A DNA stretch of 64,000 bases from Clostridia bacterium BRH_c25 (GTDB taxonomy: Bacteria > Bacillota_A > Clostridia > Lutisporales > Lutisporaceae): assembly GCA_001515955.1 (NCBI GenBank), contig LOES01000083.1, positions 29,409 through 93,408 of the forward strand. The letters are read 5' to 3'. Numbering within the stretch: position 1 is the first letter of the stretch; every line of letters begins with the position of its first letter. The position numbers and the translations under genes are program-made. Positions 33,634 through 43,384 of this stretch are shown one piece after another. Below the pieces are notes generated by a model that saw only the letters and a list, made by a program, of their open reading frames with translations, had not been told where the DNA came from and made no database searches.

Positions 33634-33660
33634 AACAGCCGAGTAACTCGGCTGTTTTCA
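33634..33660 (+). terminator. Intrinsic terminator of hpf
   Basis: AACAGCCGAG (33634-33643), loop TAA, CTCGGCTGTT (33647-33656), then TT. Perfect 10-bp stem directly after the stop codon. A second AT-rich stem, AAGCTATA...TATAGCTT near 33688-33712, follows and may help. The remaining bases to 33910 hold no gene. Confidence 0.88.
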
Positions 33661-33925
33661 TTACAAGGAGGGTTCCCTGGCGAAAAAGCTATAGCGCGAG
33701 TTATAGCTTTTGTCAAGAGGTGTAATAACTGCTGATAATATAGCGAATATAGAAAAATAGCAGTCTGGGGTAAGAGCGAGGTATTTATTTGGTACTAATT
33801 AATATATATATAGTACATATTGCTTAATAAAAAATATTTTCTTAGTAGTTCATATAAATCAAGGAGGGATTTGGGTATTTTAATAGAATTAAATATATTG
33901 CATTTTACTTTAGGAGGAATTCCCT

Positions 33926-34558
33926 TTGAACAATATGAAAGACTGTTTGCAGAATGATCTCAAAGCGCTTATATGCAAGCTCCCGGACATAATGAACTGC
34001 AGTGTTGTCTGTGATGAAGCCGGCAACATTGAAGAGATACATGTGCTGGCTGCTGTGGGAAAAAATATTAAGCAGATAGTCAGAGATATCCAATCTGCAA
34101 TAAATGCGAAATTCAACATTTCTGTGGATTATAAGAAAGTGAGTATTGCTCAGATAAATGAAGCTGAGTTTAAAGAAGCAAGGGTCAGAATTGAAAGCAT
34201 TGCTGTGAAGAATGTAGATAATATGATAGAAGCGACAGTGGTGCTTTCATACGATGACAAGGTTTATGAAGGGAAGAGCAGCAAAGTAAAATCCAGGTCC
34301 AACAGAGCCAAGGCAGTTGCTGAAGCGACACTGGCAGCTCTTGAGGCATATATGGGCATTAGCGGTATATTGTATTTGGAAGGCTTGGAAAGCCTTAAGC
34401 TTTCGGGCAAGGAGGTATATGTGTCTTTGGTAGGTTTTTCTCAGGACAATATAGAAGAGTCCCTTTCAGGCTGTTCCATAATAAGTCTTGATGAGAATGA
34501 ATCTGCAGTCAAAGCTGTACTTGCAGCTGTAAATAGAAAAATGAACACAGTAGCGTAA
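33926..34558 (+). CDS. Conserved hypothetical protein, two-domain
   Basis: 210-residue soluble protein I cannot assign to a named family. The first 80 residues (LICKLPDIMNCSVVCDE, GNIEEIHVLA, KQIVRDIQSAINAKF, KKVSIAQI) look like a small alpha/beta unit with an ACT- or KH-like pattern of alternating strands and helices. Residues 90-205 form a second unit (RVRIESIAVKNVDNMIEATVVLSYDD, split here at the natural strand, then SRSNRAKAVAEATLAALEAY). It starts with TTG 33926, 8 bases after TAGGAGG; the ATG at 33935 is too far. No signal or membrane segment. It stands between hpf and an HD-GYP gene. Confidence 0.75.
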   Translation: MNNMKDCLQNDLKALICKLPDIMNCSVVCDEAGNIEEIHVLAAVGKNIKQIVRDIQSAINAKFNISVDYKKVSIAQINEAEFKEARVRIESIAVKNVDNMIEATVVLSYDDKVYEGKSSKVKSRSNRAKAVAEATLAALEAYMGISGILYLEGLESLKLSGKEVYVSLVGFSQDNIEESLSGCSIISLDENESAVKAVLAAVNRKMNTVA

Positions 34559-34656
34559 ACAAATGTTAAAATATGGCCGACATATTATTTAGCGGAGAGT
34601 TTGCCTGCCCTGTATAGCGGTGGGGCAGAGCCTTGATAAAAAGGGAGGGGCAAACA

Positions 34657-34734
34657 GTGAAAAAGATAATTGGCATCCTTATGACTATCCTTACATTAGT
34701 TTTAGCCGGAGGAGCTAACCAGACTTGGTTGTAA
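34657..34734 (+). CDS. Possible 25-residue hydrophobic peptide
   Basis: GTG 34657 lies 7 bases after GGGAGGGG and begins KKIIGILMTILTLVLAGG, a positively charged start followed by a hydrophobic stretch, ending after ANQTWL. It looks like a small membrane peptide or a signal-peptide remnant with a good ribosome binding site. It sits 42 bases before the HD-GYP gene. The codons are few and nothing else supports it, so it is only a candidate. Confidence 0.4.
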   Translation: MKKIIGILMTILTLVLAGGANQTWL

Positions 34735-34776
34735 AAAGATAGTATAATATGTTGGCCATAATAATGAGGTGAAAAT

Positions 34777-36045
34777 ATGTCTAATAAGTTGAAATTATAC
34801 GTAGGAATAGTTATAGCATTGGGATCAGTATTTTTTATTTATTCGATAAATAGTGCCGGAAATATTGATATTATTGGTGTTATTATATTTTCAGCTCTTT
34901 CAATTGTTGCCGAATCCCTTATTATTGCAACTCCAGGGGAAAGAGCATTGTCTGTAGGGTTTACTATTGCACTATCAGCAATATTAATATTTGGTATACC
35001 AGAAGCAGTTTGGATAACTTTTGCAGGCGTAGTGCTGAGAACAGTGAAAATAGGAGATAAAAGGTATCATCTTCTCAATTACCCCGTTTATAAGAGCTTG
35101 TTTAACGGAGCTAATATTATTATATCTGTAGGGCTTGCAGGGCTTTGTTATGAAAGCTTGGGAGCAACTCCGGGTATAATAGATATAAACTCATCAATCC
35201 TTGCAATTATAGCAAGCATAATAGTCTATATATTGACTAATGCCATAATCATGTCAATACTCATGCACATTATTACCGGAGAAAAATTCATAAGCAATTT
35301 CTGCAAGGATATAGTCTGGGTAGTGAGGGATTACTTCGCCATGGCTCCTCTTGCCATTCTGATGGCAATAGCTTACATAAACTACAGAATAGTCGGTGTT
35401 TTGCTTTTCTTCGGGCCGCTGCTTTTCGCAAGGTATTCCTTCAAGCTGTACATTGATATGAGGGAAATATATATAGACACAGTAAAATCATTATCCCAGG
35501 CAGTTGAAGCAAAGGATCCCTATACAAACGGTCATTCCATGAGGGTGGGGGAATATTCATGCAAGCTGGCAGAAAAGCTTGGGTTGTCGCAGAAAAGATT
35601 AGAAAACCTCAAGATAGCTGCGATACTTCATGATGTAGGCAAGATAGGCGTAGAGGAAGGCATACTAAATAAGCCGGGAAGACTTACAGAGGAGGAATAC
35701 GATAAAATCAAGCAGCACCCGGAAATCGGAGTGAAAATTATCAAAGATATTGAATTTTTAAAGGATGCATCGGAAATAATACTCAGTCACCATGAAAGAT
35801 ATGATGGGACAGGCTATCCTGAAGGCAGGAAGCATGTGGATATAATACTTGAATCGCAGATACTCAGCCTTGCGGATGTATTTGATGCTTTGACTTCGGA
35901 GCGGCCATACAGGAACGCAATGACAGTTGAGGAAGCTCTGGAAGTTATTGAGAATGGAAAGGGCAGCCAGTTTGATTACAAGCTTGCAGATACCTTTATT
36001 AAGATGATAAAGGATAATAAGGAGATGAAGAAGGTTGCTGGTTGA
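34777..36045 (+). CDS. HD-GYP domain c-di-GMP phosphodiesterase, membrane-bound
   Basis: 422 residues. Residues 1-220 form about six membrane helices (for example LYVGIVIALGSVFFIYSI and SIIVYILTNAIIMSILMHII), a sensory region without a known name. Residues 230-415 are an HD-GYP domain: GHSMRVGEYS, then ILHDVGKIG (the HD pair), LNKPGRLTEEEYDKIKQHPE, SHHERYDGTGYPEG (the GYP motif) and LADVFDALTSERPYR. The metal ligands look complete, so it should hydrolyse c-di-GMP. This links to the c-di-GMP-II riboswitch 12 kb downstream. The DUF5317 gene starts inside its 3' end. Confidence 0.92.
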   Translation: MSNKLKLYVGIVIALGSVFFIYSINSAGNIDIIGVIIFSALSIVAESLIIATPGERALSVGFTIALSAILIFGIPEAVWITFAGVVLRTVKIGDKRYHLLNYPVYKSLFNGANIIISVGLAGLCYESLGATPGIIDINSSILAIIASIIVYILTNAIIMSILMHIITGEKFISNFCKDIVWVVRDYFAMAPLAILMAIAYINYRIVGVLLFFGPLLFARYSFKLYIDMREIYIDTVKSLSQAVEAKDPYTNGHSMRVGEYSCKLAEKLGLSQKRLENLKIAAILHDVGKIGVEEGILNKPGRLTEEEYDKIKQHPEIGVKIIKDIEFLKDASEIILSHHERYDGTGYPEGRKHVDIILESQILSLADVFDALTSERPYRNAMTVEEALEVIENGKGSQFDYKLADTFIKMIKDNKEMKKVAG

Positions 36046-36613
36046 GAGTGTAGGTACTTCGATTGTTGTTGGAAAGTTAAGAGGAGGAAGCCTTTCAAAC
36101 ATTAAGGATGCCAGCTTGGAGAAGTGGTATTTTTTTGTATCCGGGTTCCTTGTAGAATTTGCCGCAGTTTATATGGCTTCAAAGGGTGCCGCATTCTTCA
36201 GAGAGAATATTTTGTTCATCCACGGCTTGTCTTATATGCTTCTTTTTATAGGCATATATTTTAACCGGAGCATACTAGCCTTCAGGATTGTGTTTATAGG
36301 AGTATTCCTGAACTTTATTGTAATAATGGCAAACGGAGGGCAGATGCCGGTTTCGGGAGAAGCAATGGAAGCTATCGGATTGATAGACAATATGCTTGAT
36401 ATAAGGGATGGGAAGATTATCACCCACACATTGATAAACAACCATACAGCATTTAGATATCTTGGAGATATTTTTGTTTTTGCCAAGCCCTATCCCAGGC
36501 CAAAGATCTTCAGCATAGGTGATGTAATTATGGCCTTGGGGATTTTCATATATATTCAAGAAATAATGAAAAAAAAATTAAAAAAAGAAAGAATTGTGCA
36601 GTATATGAAGTAA
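36035..36613 (+). CDS. DUF5317 family membrane protein
   Basis: 192 residues with about four membrane helices (WYFFVSGFLVEFAAVYMA, GLSYMLLFIGIYF, FRIVFIGVFLNFIVIMA, VIMALGIFIYI). The segment ANGGQMPVS followed by HTAFRYLGDIF is the DUF5317 signature. It starts at TTG 36035, overlapping the HD-GYP stop by 11 bases, with AAGGAG upstream; the usual first helix of the family is partly missing, so the N-terminus is shorter than common. Function is unknown; these genes often follow HD-GYP or other HD-domain genes, which suggests a linked role. Confidence 0.8.
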   Translation: MLVESVGTSIVVGKLRGGSLSNIKDASLEKWYFFVSGFLVEFAAVYMASKGAAFFRENILFIHGLSYMLLFIGIYFNRSILAFRIVFIGVFLNFIVIMANGGQMPVSGEAMEAIGLIDNMLDIRDGKIITHTLINNHTAFRYLGDIFVFAKPYPRPKIFSIGDVIMALGIFIYIQEIMKKKLKKERIVQYMK

Positions 36614-36636
36614 CACATATACTGCATTTGTTTTTT
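36597..36636 (+). terminator. Intrinsic terminator overlapping the DUF5317 stop codon
   Basis: TGCAGTATATG (36597-36607), 8-base loop, CATATACTGCA (36616-36626), then TTTGTTTTTT. The perfect 11-bp stem includes the last codons and stop of the gene. Confidence 0.9.
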
Positions 36637-36694
36637 GAAAAATAAAGACTAATGTATGAAACTGTGTTAAAATATTATGTACGTATTTTAGTCA

Positions 36695-36722
36695 CTAGAT
36701 GCTAGTCGCTAGTCTCTAGAGC
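36695..36722 (+). repeat. Heptanucleotide tandem repeat, CTAGNNN type
   Basis: Four tandem 7-base units: CTAGATG, CTAGTCG, CTAGTCT, CTAGAGC. One of a set of heptad repeats in the intergenic spaces of this window, here with a different unit sequence. Confidence 0.75.
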
Positions 36723-36804
36723 TAAAGTAAGGCTTTGCAGGGGTTTTTTATCGCGTAACCGACCTCGCAGCCATACCCATAATCAGTTAGGCAGGTGAAT
36801 CTGA

Positions 36805-37170
36805 ATGTCACGGAACAGCTATAATAATATAAAAAAATATGCAGCCTTTGTTTTCATGGTCTTTACAGTGCTTTCAGGCTCATCCGAGAGCTTTGGTAAC
36901 GATAGCTTTGTAAAGGTTGGAAGGAAAGCATTTATTGATATAATTGCAACCAATAGATTGTTCATACGGGATACAAAGGCATCTGTAAGCCAACTGCGCA
37001 GTAGAAGCTTTGTAAAAGAAAATGCAGGCCTTAGGGACTATTTGAATACTAATACCGAAGACTCAAGCTTGAATTATATTCAAAGCTATATATTGCCATT
37101 AATAATTTTAGTTTATTTTTCAAACAACTTGATTTTTAAAAATAATATATGGAAGAATGCAGTATTCTGA
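36805..37170 (+). CDS. Hypothetical secreted or membrane protein
   Basis: 121 residues, not recognised. Residues 10-30 look like a signal peptide (KKYAAFVFMVFTVLSGSSES), and residues 92-108 (YILPLIILVYFSNNLIF) could be a membrane helix, so it may be anchored at both ends with a polar loop outside. SD GGCAGGTGAAT precedes ATG 36805. It lies alone between the DUF5317 terminator and the repeat-rich space before secA. Confidence 0.6.
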   Translation: MSRNSYNNIKKYAAFVFMVFTVLSGSSESFGNDSFVKVGRKAFIDIIATNRLFIRDTKASVSQLRSRSFVKENAGLRDYLNTNTEDSSLNYIQSYILPLIILVYFSNNLIFKNNIWKNAVF

Positions 37171-37190
37171 TAATCCTTATAATAAAAGCA

Positions 37191-37330
37191 GATACGAGAT
37201 GCGAGATACGAGATACGAGGTGTAGGGAACGCATAGTATGCGTTCCTCTGTAGGGGCGACCAGTGGTCGTCCGTAAAGGCTTCGAAGGACTTTCCGGATT
37301 CGCGTAACGCGCAACTCGAAACGCGCAACC
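37191..37330. repeat. Composite intergenic repeat: two heptad arrays and two hairpins
   Basis: First array 37191-37220: units of GATACGA/GATGCGA type. Then GGAACGCAT-AGT-ATGCGTTCC (37226-37246, perfect 9-bp hairpin) and CGACCA-G-TGGTCG (37257-37269) after TAGGGG. A second, unrelated heptad array follows at 37301-37328: CGCGTAA, CGCGCAA, CTCGAAA, CGCGCAA. The unit sequences differ but the 7-base period is kept. The space belongs to the region just before secA. Confidence 0.85.
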
Positions 37331-37381
37331 AGACCTGAGAGGAATACCCTGGTAGATATTATTATAAGGAGAGATAGGATA

Positions 37382-39883
37382 ATGTTTTTAGATAAAATAT
37401 TTGGAAATCAAAACGATAAAGAAATCAAAAAAGTAATGAAGACAGTTGAAAAGATAAATGAATTGGAGCCTGAGATGCAGAAGCTCAGTGACGAGGAGCT
37501 TCAGAACAAAACCAATGAATTCAAGGATAGGCTTGCAAAAGGAGAAACCCTGGATGATATAATGGTTGAGGCATATGCAGTAGCAAGAGAGGCTTCCGTT
37601 AGGGTTCTCGGAATGCGCCACTTTGATGTGCAGCTGATAGGTGGAATAATACTGCATCAGGGCAGAATTGCAGAAATGAAAACAGGCGAAGGTAAGACAC
37701 TGGTTGCAACACTCCCGTTGTACCTGAATGCCCTTACCGGTAAAGGCACGCATTTGGTCACGGTAAATGACTATCTCGCAACCTATCAGAGCCAGTGGAT
37801 GGGAAAGCTGTATAACTTCCTGGGAATGTCCGTAGGGCTCATAGTCCACGGAATTGAAGCCGAAGACAGGCAGAAAGCCTACGGCGCCGACATAACCTAC
37901 GGAACAAACAATGAATACGGCTTTGATTATCTGAGAGACAACATGGTAATATACAAGGACCAGATGGTTCAGAGAGATTTGAATTATGCCATAGTGGACG
38001 AAGTGGACAGTATATTGATAGATGAAGCCAGAACACCGCTTATAATTTCCGGAGCCGGAGATAAATCCACACAGCTTTATTTTGTTGCAGATACTTTTGT
38101 CAAAAGTCTTAAGAAGGAAGTTGACTTTGCAATAGACGAAAAAGCACATACTGTAGTCCTTACAGAGGAAGGCGTAGAAAGAGCTGAAAGGTTTTTTAAC
38201 ATCGAAAACCTGGCCGATGCCAACAATATGGAGCTGCAGCATCATATAAATCAGGCACTGAAGGCACGAAATCTTATGCACCGTGATATAGACTATGTGG
38301 TAAAAGACGGTCAGGTAATAATCGTTGACGAATTTACAGGCAGGCTGATGTTCGGAAGAAGGTACAGCGATGGCTTGCATCAGGCTATTGAAGCAAAGGA
38401 AGGGGTAAAGATCGAGAGAGAGTCCCAGACTCTTGCAACCATAACCTTCCAGAATTACTTCAGGATGTACGGTAAGCTTGCCGGTATGACAGGTACTGCC
38501 AAGACGGAAGAGGATGAGTTCAGAGCGATTTATAATCTTGACGTAGTTGAGATACCGACAAATATGCCTATGATAAGGGAAGACAATCCGGATGCCGTAT
38601 ATAAGAATAAAAGGGGCAAATTCAATGCAGCAGTTGAGGAAATTGTAAGACTGCATGAAAAGGGGCAGCCTGTGCTGGTTGGTACAATATCAGTTGAGAC
38701 ATCGGAGATGCTCAGTGATATGTTGAAAAAAAGAGGGGTACCCCATGAAGTATTGAATGCCAAATACCATGAAAAGGAAGCTCAGATAGTAGCCCAGGCA
38801 GGACAGCGGGGAATGGTCACCATCTCAACCAATATGGCAGGCAGAGGTACTGACATAGTATTGGGAGAAAGCGTAAAGGAACTGGGAGGACTCCATATAT
38901 TAGGTACTGAGAGACATGAGTCCAGGCGTATAGACAATCAGCTGAGAGGCCGTGCCGGAAGGCAGGGAGACCCGGGTTCCAGCAGATTTTTCATTTCCCT
39001 GGAAGATGATTTGATGAGGCTTTTCGGCTCGGAAAGAATAATGAAGCTTGTTGAGTCTCTGGGTATGGAAGAGGATATGACCATTGAACATTCACTGCTT
39101 TCAAAATCCATAGAAAACGCACAGAAGAAGGTAGAAGGCAGAAACTTTGATATTAGAAAGCACGTGCTGCAGTATGACAATGTAATGAACAAACAGAGAG
39201 AGGTCATATACGGACAAAGGCGCCAGGTGCTGCTTGGGGAGAATATCAGGGAAAACATTATGGAAATGATAAGAGAGATAGTGGATAGTACAGTTGCGAC
39301 CTATACAGTCGGCAGCGAGTATGCTGAAGAATGGGATCTTAAAGGGCTCATGGATTATCTGCATCCCATTTTTCTGCCCAAGAATGCTTTCAGCATGGAG
39401 ACGCTGTTAAAGTATACCAGGGATGAACTCAGAGAGGCTATAACGGATAAGGCTGTGCGAATATATGAACATAAAGAATCGGAGATCGATATTGAAGTGA
39501 TGCGTGAGCTTGAAAGAGTTGCACTTCTAAGGTCTGTTGATACAAAGTGGATTGATCATATCGATGCCATGGATCAGCTCAGAGAGGGGATTTCACTCAG
39601 AGCTTACGGACAGCAGGATCCTGTACAGGCATATCAAATGGAAGGCTATGATATGTTTGAAGAGCTGATAAGAAATATTAAAGAGGATACAGTAAGGTTC
39701 ATTTACAATATAAATACAGCAAATCTGCCTAAGAGGGAAAAAATTGCGGAACCGATAGTCACAAACCATGAAGAGGGCGTAAAGAAGCCTGTGGTAAGGG
39801 AAAATAAAGTAGGCAGAAATGATCCGTGTCCCTGCGGAAGCGGCAAGAAATACAAGAAATGCTGCGGAGCAAACGAGGCGTAG
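37382..39883 (+). CDS. secA: Preprotein translocase ATPase SecA
   Basis: 833-residue SecA, the ATPase that drives proteins through SecYEG. Walker A is MKTGEGKT at residues 99-106; the DEAD region is [14 protein letters not shown] near 206. The helicase second half has [23 protein letters not shown] and [12 protein letters not shown]. The C-terminal zinc-binding SecB/lipid motif [13 protein letters not shown] is intact, preceded by the linker. SD AAGGAGAGA precedes ATG 37382. The stop codon TAG is the first part of a GTAGGGG hairpin repeat. Monocistronic or co-read with prfB, as in many Firmicutes. Confidence 0.97.
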   Translation: MFLDKIFGNQNDKEIKKVMKTVEKINELEPEMQKLSDEELQNKTNEFKDRLAKGETLDDIMVEAYAVAREASVRVLGMRHFDVQLIGGIILHQGRIAEMKTGEGKTLVATLPLYLNALTGKGTHLVTVNDYLATYQSQWMGKLYNFLGMSVGLIVHGIEAEDRQKAYGADITYGTNNEYGFDYLRDNMVIYKDQMVQRDLNYAIVDEVDSILIDEARTPLIISGAGDKSTQLYFVADTFVKSLKKEVDFAIDEKAHTVVLTEEGVERAERFFNIENLADANNMELQHHINQALKARNLMHRDIDYVVKDGQVIIVDEFTGRLMFGRRYSDGLHQAIEAKEGVKIERESQTLATITFQNYFRMYGKLAGMTGTAKTEEDEFRAIYNLDVVEIPTNMPMIREDNPDAVYKNKRGKFNAAVEEIVRLHEKGQPVLVGTISVETSEMLSDMLKKRGVPHEVLNAKYHEKEAQIVAQAGQRGMVTISTNMAGRGTDIVLGESVKELGGLHILGTERHESRRIDNQLRGRAGRQGDPGSSRFFISLEDDLMRLFGSERIMKLVESLGMEEDMTIEHSLLSKSIENAQKKVEGRNFDIRKHVLQYDNVMNKQREVIYGQRRQVLLGENIRENIMEMIREIVDSTVATYTVGSEYAEEWDLKGLMDYLHPIFLPKNAFSMETLLKYTRDELREAITDKAVRIYEHKESEIDIEVMRELERVALLRSVDTKWIDHIDAMDQLREGISLRAYGQQDPVQAYQMEGYDMFEELIRNIKEDTVRFIYNINTANLPKREKIAEPIVTNHEEGVKKPVVRENKVGRNDPCPCGSGKKYKKCCGANEA

Positions 39884-39908
39884 GGGCAGGTTTCCATGCC
39901 TGCCCGCC
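39881..39908 (+). repeat. GTAGGGG-type hairpin between secA and prfB
   Basis: GGGCAGG (39884-39890), 8-base loop, CCTGCCC (39899-39905). It starts within the secA stop codon. Same 5' edge (GTAGGGG) as the hairpins at 31259 and 37226-37269, but different arms that still pair. No T run follows, so it is not a standard terminator. Confidence 0.75.
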
Positions 39909-39943
39909 ACTTGCCACGAAGCAAAATAACAGGAGGTTTTATT

Positions 39944-41051
39944 ATGTTAGAGTTGGAACAGTACAAATATGGTTTATCCGAGATAGAGGAAGCAATAAGG
40001 GAAATTGAGGTGTCACTTTGACCTGACAGCTATTCAGGAGCAGGTCTATGAGTTGGAGCAGGAGATGCATCAGGAGAATTTCTGGAATGATGCGGAAAAT
40101 GCAGGAAAAGTCATGAAAAGGATTAAAGCTCTGAAGGATAAAACTGATAAAATAGGCAGCTTGAAAATGGAATATGAGGACTTGGAAGTACTAATTGAGC
40201 TGGGAATGGATGCCCGGGATGAATCCGTGATACCTGAAGTGGAGACCTCCTTCAAGGCTTTGAAGGAGGATCTGGAGAACCTCAGGATTGAAACATTGCT
40301 TAACGGACAATATGACAGGAATAATGCAATATTTACGGTACATTCCGGCGCGGGGGGTCTGGAAGCTCAGGATTGGGCAGAAATGCTGCTTCGTATGTAC
40401 ACAAGGTGGGCTGAGAAGAAGGGCTATACAGTATCAATTCTTGATATGCTGCGGGATTATGAAGCAGGTATAAAGAGTGCCACCTTGCTTGTGGAGGGTG
40501 ACAATGCCTATGGCTATTTAAAATCTGAAAAGGGAGTACACAGACTTGTGAGAATATCTCCTTTTGATGCAGCCGGAAAGCGTCATACATCCTTTGCTTC
40601 GGTGGATGTAATGCCTGAGCTTGATGATGATATAAAAATAGAGATTGATGAAGAGGATTTGAAGATAGACACATACCGGTCAGGGGGAGCCGGGGGGCAG
40701 CATGTAAACAAAACAGATTCTGCAGTTCGGATAACACATATGCCTACGGGGATAATAGTTCAGTGCCAGAATGAACGGTCCCAGCACAGCAACAAGGAAA
40801 TGGCGATGAAAATGCTTACGGCCAAGCTTCTGGAGCTTAAGGAGCAGGAACAAAAGGACAAAGTCGATGACATAAAGGGTGAATACAGGGAAATAGCATG
40901 GGGCAGTCAGATACGCTCCTACGTATTCCATCCTTACAATCTTGTCAAGGATCACAGGACAAGTGAAGAAACAGGAAATGTCGGTGCAGTGATGGATGGA
41001 GAATTGGACAATTTTATCAGTGCTTATCTGAAGCAGAAAAACGGTATTTAA
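39944..41051 (+). CDS. prfB: Peptide chain release factor 2, with programmed +1 frameshift
   Basis: RF2 reads UGA and UAA. The gene starts at ATG 39944 (SD AGGAGG). After 25 codons the frame reaches CTT TGA C at 40016-40022, the universal RF2 autoregulatory shift site. Ribosomes slip +1, skipping the T at 40019, and continue with GAC at 40020. A G-rich stretch (GAGGTG) just upstream acts as the internal SD-like stimulator. The full product is about 368 residues. The codon-recognition motif SPF lies in RISPFDAAGKRH and the catalytic GGQ in GGAGGQHVNKTDS. High RF2 makes termination at the UGA efficient and so lowers its own synthesis. Confidence 0.96.
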
Positions 41052-41056
41052 GAAAG

Positions 41057-41093
41057 ATGGCTGGTCTGAAATATATTGGACCCGCCATTTTTT
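41057..41093 (+). terminator. Intrinsic terminator of prfB
   Basis: ATGGCTGGTC (41057-41066) pairs with GACCCGCCAT (41079-41088) with one mismatch, followed by TTTTT. Confidence 0.85.
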
Positions 41094-41133
41094 TGCATAA
41101 TACGCCCAGAATATTCCATAATTTGCAAAAGTA

Positions 41134-41162
41134 TTGTTTATTTACCATTTCTGTATTAAAAT
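41134..41162 (+). promoter_or_regulatory. Sigma-A promoter of the chemoreceptor gene
   Basis: TTGTTT (41134-41139), 17-base spacer, TAAAAT (41157-41162), 44 bases before the GTG start. No sigma-D-like site is visible, so this receptor appears uncoupled from the flagellar sigma factor. Confidence 0.55.
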
Positions 41163-41206
41163 TAAATCAGACATGAACAACACAAGGTGAATAAGGGGGG
41201 AGCACC

Positions 41207-43378
41207 GTGAGAAAGAAGGATAATTATTTTAGATTTCCGGTAACAGGAAAAAATAAATATTTTAGGCCTAAAAGAAATTTTTTTGGGTTTCTAAAAAGTA
41301 TCAGACTTCCCAGGCTGAACATAAAGCGTCCTGCATCCAGAGCTCCTGATCCCGGAAAGCCGGAGGTACATAGAAAAATTGAATTCAGTTTCCGCAAGCT
41401 GTTTGGCGGTATAAGAGGAAGAATAATTATACTTGTAATGCTTATGACTCTCATACCACTGACCTTTCTGACAATATCAAGCACGAATACTCAGAAGGAT
41501 ACCATATTGAGCAATATGAATGAGCTTAATACAGCGGTGAATAGGGCACTTATTGAGAGAATAAACGCAAATATAACACAAAGTCTCAAGACCCTGGAAC
41601 TGATACCGGAGTCGGTGGATATACTTGCCATGGGCAGATTCCAGCAGGAAAGGGTCATCAGAAGGATTGCTTCAAGCTCACAATCCTCCTTTAAAGAGCT
41701 TACTCTTACGGATGTAAAGGGTGATGTGCTGTGCACCATGAATTTACAGTCTTATGATACAAGTATGGGACAGGAGAGATGGTATACTGAGGCTATGAGG
41801 GGACAAAGCTTTATATCTGATTCATATCTGGATACCAAGCTCCATGCTCCTGCTTTTGATATATCTGTTCCGGTGCTGGATCAGAACAAGGCTGTGGCTG
41901 GAGTTTTATACGCAAAGATTGTACTGGATGATATCCAGACTTTAATTGCCCAGACCAAGATAGGTGAAAGCGGGATCGCTTATATAACGGATAAAAACGG
42001 GATAGTACTTGCACATCCGCAGTACGAGGAAATGGTGATGGGAAGCTATAATACTGTAGAACATATGATTGAAGGTCCTGTGAACCTTGTCAAAGGCAAG
42101 GAGGGTTCCTCACAGTATGAAAACAGCAAGGGCGAGGAGGTAATAGGCACCTACTTCAGAATACCTGTTAACGGCTGGGGGCTTATAACTGAGACAGGGG
42201 TCATTGAAGCACTGAAGCCGGTAAAGGAAGCTGAAAGAAAGGCTTATGCGCTAATTGCCGCAGCATTTTTAATTGCTTTGGCAGGCAGCTTGCTTCTGGC
42301 ATTTCTGATTGTAAGACCTCTTGTCAATATGGCAAAGGTTGCCGGGGAAATCAGGGATGGAAATCTTAAGAAAAGACTGGCTGTTACCTCAAAGGACGAA
42401 ATTGGAGATCTTCAAAGCTCCTTCAACCTTATGACAGATTCTCTCTGCAGAGTATTAGGGGAGGTAAGCGTTGCAGTTGCTGAGGTTACGGAAGCAGCGC
42501 AAAGGCTGAGCGAAAGTGCTGATTTAAGCACTGCTGCCACAGAGGAGATATCTGCAATAGTAGAGAGTGTCGCCGATGGGGCTCAGTCCCAGATGGCATC
42601 AGTATCAGTAGCCTCCGGGGTTGTACAGGAGATAACCAGGAGAGTTGATGAAACTGCACAAAAAACCCAGACTGTAGCAGGAACAGCTGAAGAAGCTGCT
42701 CAAATTGCCAAAGAGGGTGCTGAGGATATAAACATAATAAACGGAACAATCGGTATGATAAAAGAAATTGTTGTGGACTCTGCTTCGCTGGTCAAGCGTT
42801 TGGGCAATAAATCAGCAGAAATGACCGGAATTGTAAAGGTAATAAAGGATATAACAGGAAAGACAAATATGCTTGCATTGAATGCGGCAATTGAGGCTGC
42901 ACGTGCAGGAGACGCCGGTAAAGGCTTCGCAGTAGTTGCCAATGAGATAAGAAATCTGGCAGATCAGACCAGAGAAGCTTCAAAGAATATAGAAGCTCTG
43001 CTGCTGGAGGTTCAGCAGGAAACAGAGGACACAGTAGGTGCTATGAATGAAGGCTTGGTGGAGGTTGAAAAAGGTACCGAGGCTATAAGCTCCACATACA
43101 GCACATTCGAAAGGATCATGGAAGAGATACATCTTGTTGCTGAGGGAGTAAGGCTCGCATCCAACTCGGTGCTTGAACTCCGTACAGAAAGCCTTCAGGT
43201 GATAGATGCTGTTGGTGAGGTAAGTGCTATTGCAGAAACGACTTCAAGAGGTACTCAGAATGTTCTTGCCAGCACAGAGGAGCAGTCATCGGCAATGCAG
43301 GAGATAAACAGCTCTGCTGTCAGATTGAACGAGATGGCTGTTGCACTGCAGAATATAGTTAATAAGTTTAATTATTAG
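41207..43378 (+). CDS. Methyl-accepting chemotaxis protein with dCache sensor
   Basis: 723-residue transmembrane chemoreceptor. Membrane helix 1 is at about 72-91 and helix 2 at about 346-369; between them an extracellular sensor of about 250 residues has dCache features ([39 protein letters not shown]). A HAMP domain follows ([26 protein letters not shown]), then the long methylation/signalling coiled coil with the hairpin tip [18 protein letters not shown] and [14 protein letters not shown]. It should bias CheA and so flagellar rotation. Odd feature: about 70 basic residues precede helix 1, more than usual. GTG 41207 has SD GGGGGGAG. The ligand is unknown. Confidence 0.93.
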   Translation: MRKKDNYFRFPVTGKNKYFRPKRNFFGFLKSIRLPRLNIKRPASRAPDPGKPEVHRKIEFSFRKLFGGIRGRIIILVMLMTLIPLTFLTISSTNTQKDTILSNMNELNTAVNRALIERINANITQSLKTLELIPESVDILAMGRFQQERVIRRIASSSQSSFKELTLTDVKGDVLCTMNLQSYDTSMGQERWYTEAMRGQSFISDSYLDTKLHAPAFDISVPVLDQNKAVAGVLYAKIVLDDIQTLIAQTKIGESGIAYITDKNGIVLAHPQYEEMVMGSYNTVEHMIEGPVNLVKGKEGSSQYENSKGEEVIGTYFRIPVNGWGLITETGVIEALKPVKEAERKAYALIAAAFLIALAGSLLLAFLIVRPLVNMAKVAGEIRDGNLKKRLAVTSKDEIGDLQSSFNLMTDSLCRVLGEVSVAVAEVTEAAQRLSESADLSTAATEEISAIVESVADGAQSQMASVSVASGVVQEITRRVDETAQKTQTVAGTAEEAAQIAKEGAEDINIINGTIGMIKEIVVDSASLVKRLGNKSAEMTGIVKVIKDITGKTNMLALNAAIEAARAGDAGKGFAVVANEIRNLADQTREASKNIEALLLEVQQETEDTVGAMNEGLVEVEKGTEAISSTYSTFERIMEEIHLVAEGVRLASNSVLELRTESLQVIDAVGEVSAIAETTSRGTQNVLASTEEQSSAMQEINSSAVRLNEMAVALQNIVNKFNY

Positions 43379-43384
43379 ATTTCC

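Noticed and set aside
33661..33715. AAGGAGGG followed by a possible short reading frame after hpf
   Set aside because: No start codon at a proper distance; the bases form hairpins instead.
34591..34656. c-di-GMP-I (GEMM) riboswitch before the HD-GYP gene
   Set aside because: A CTGCCC/GGGCAG pairing is present but none of the conserved GEMM core sequences are.
37388..38656. 422-codon open frame on the minus strand opposite secA
   Set aside because: Lies fully antisense to a certain secA, has no ribosome binding site and encodes Cys/Tyr-rich sequence typical of a shadow frame.
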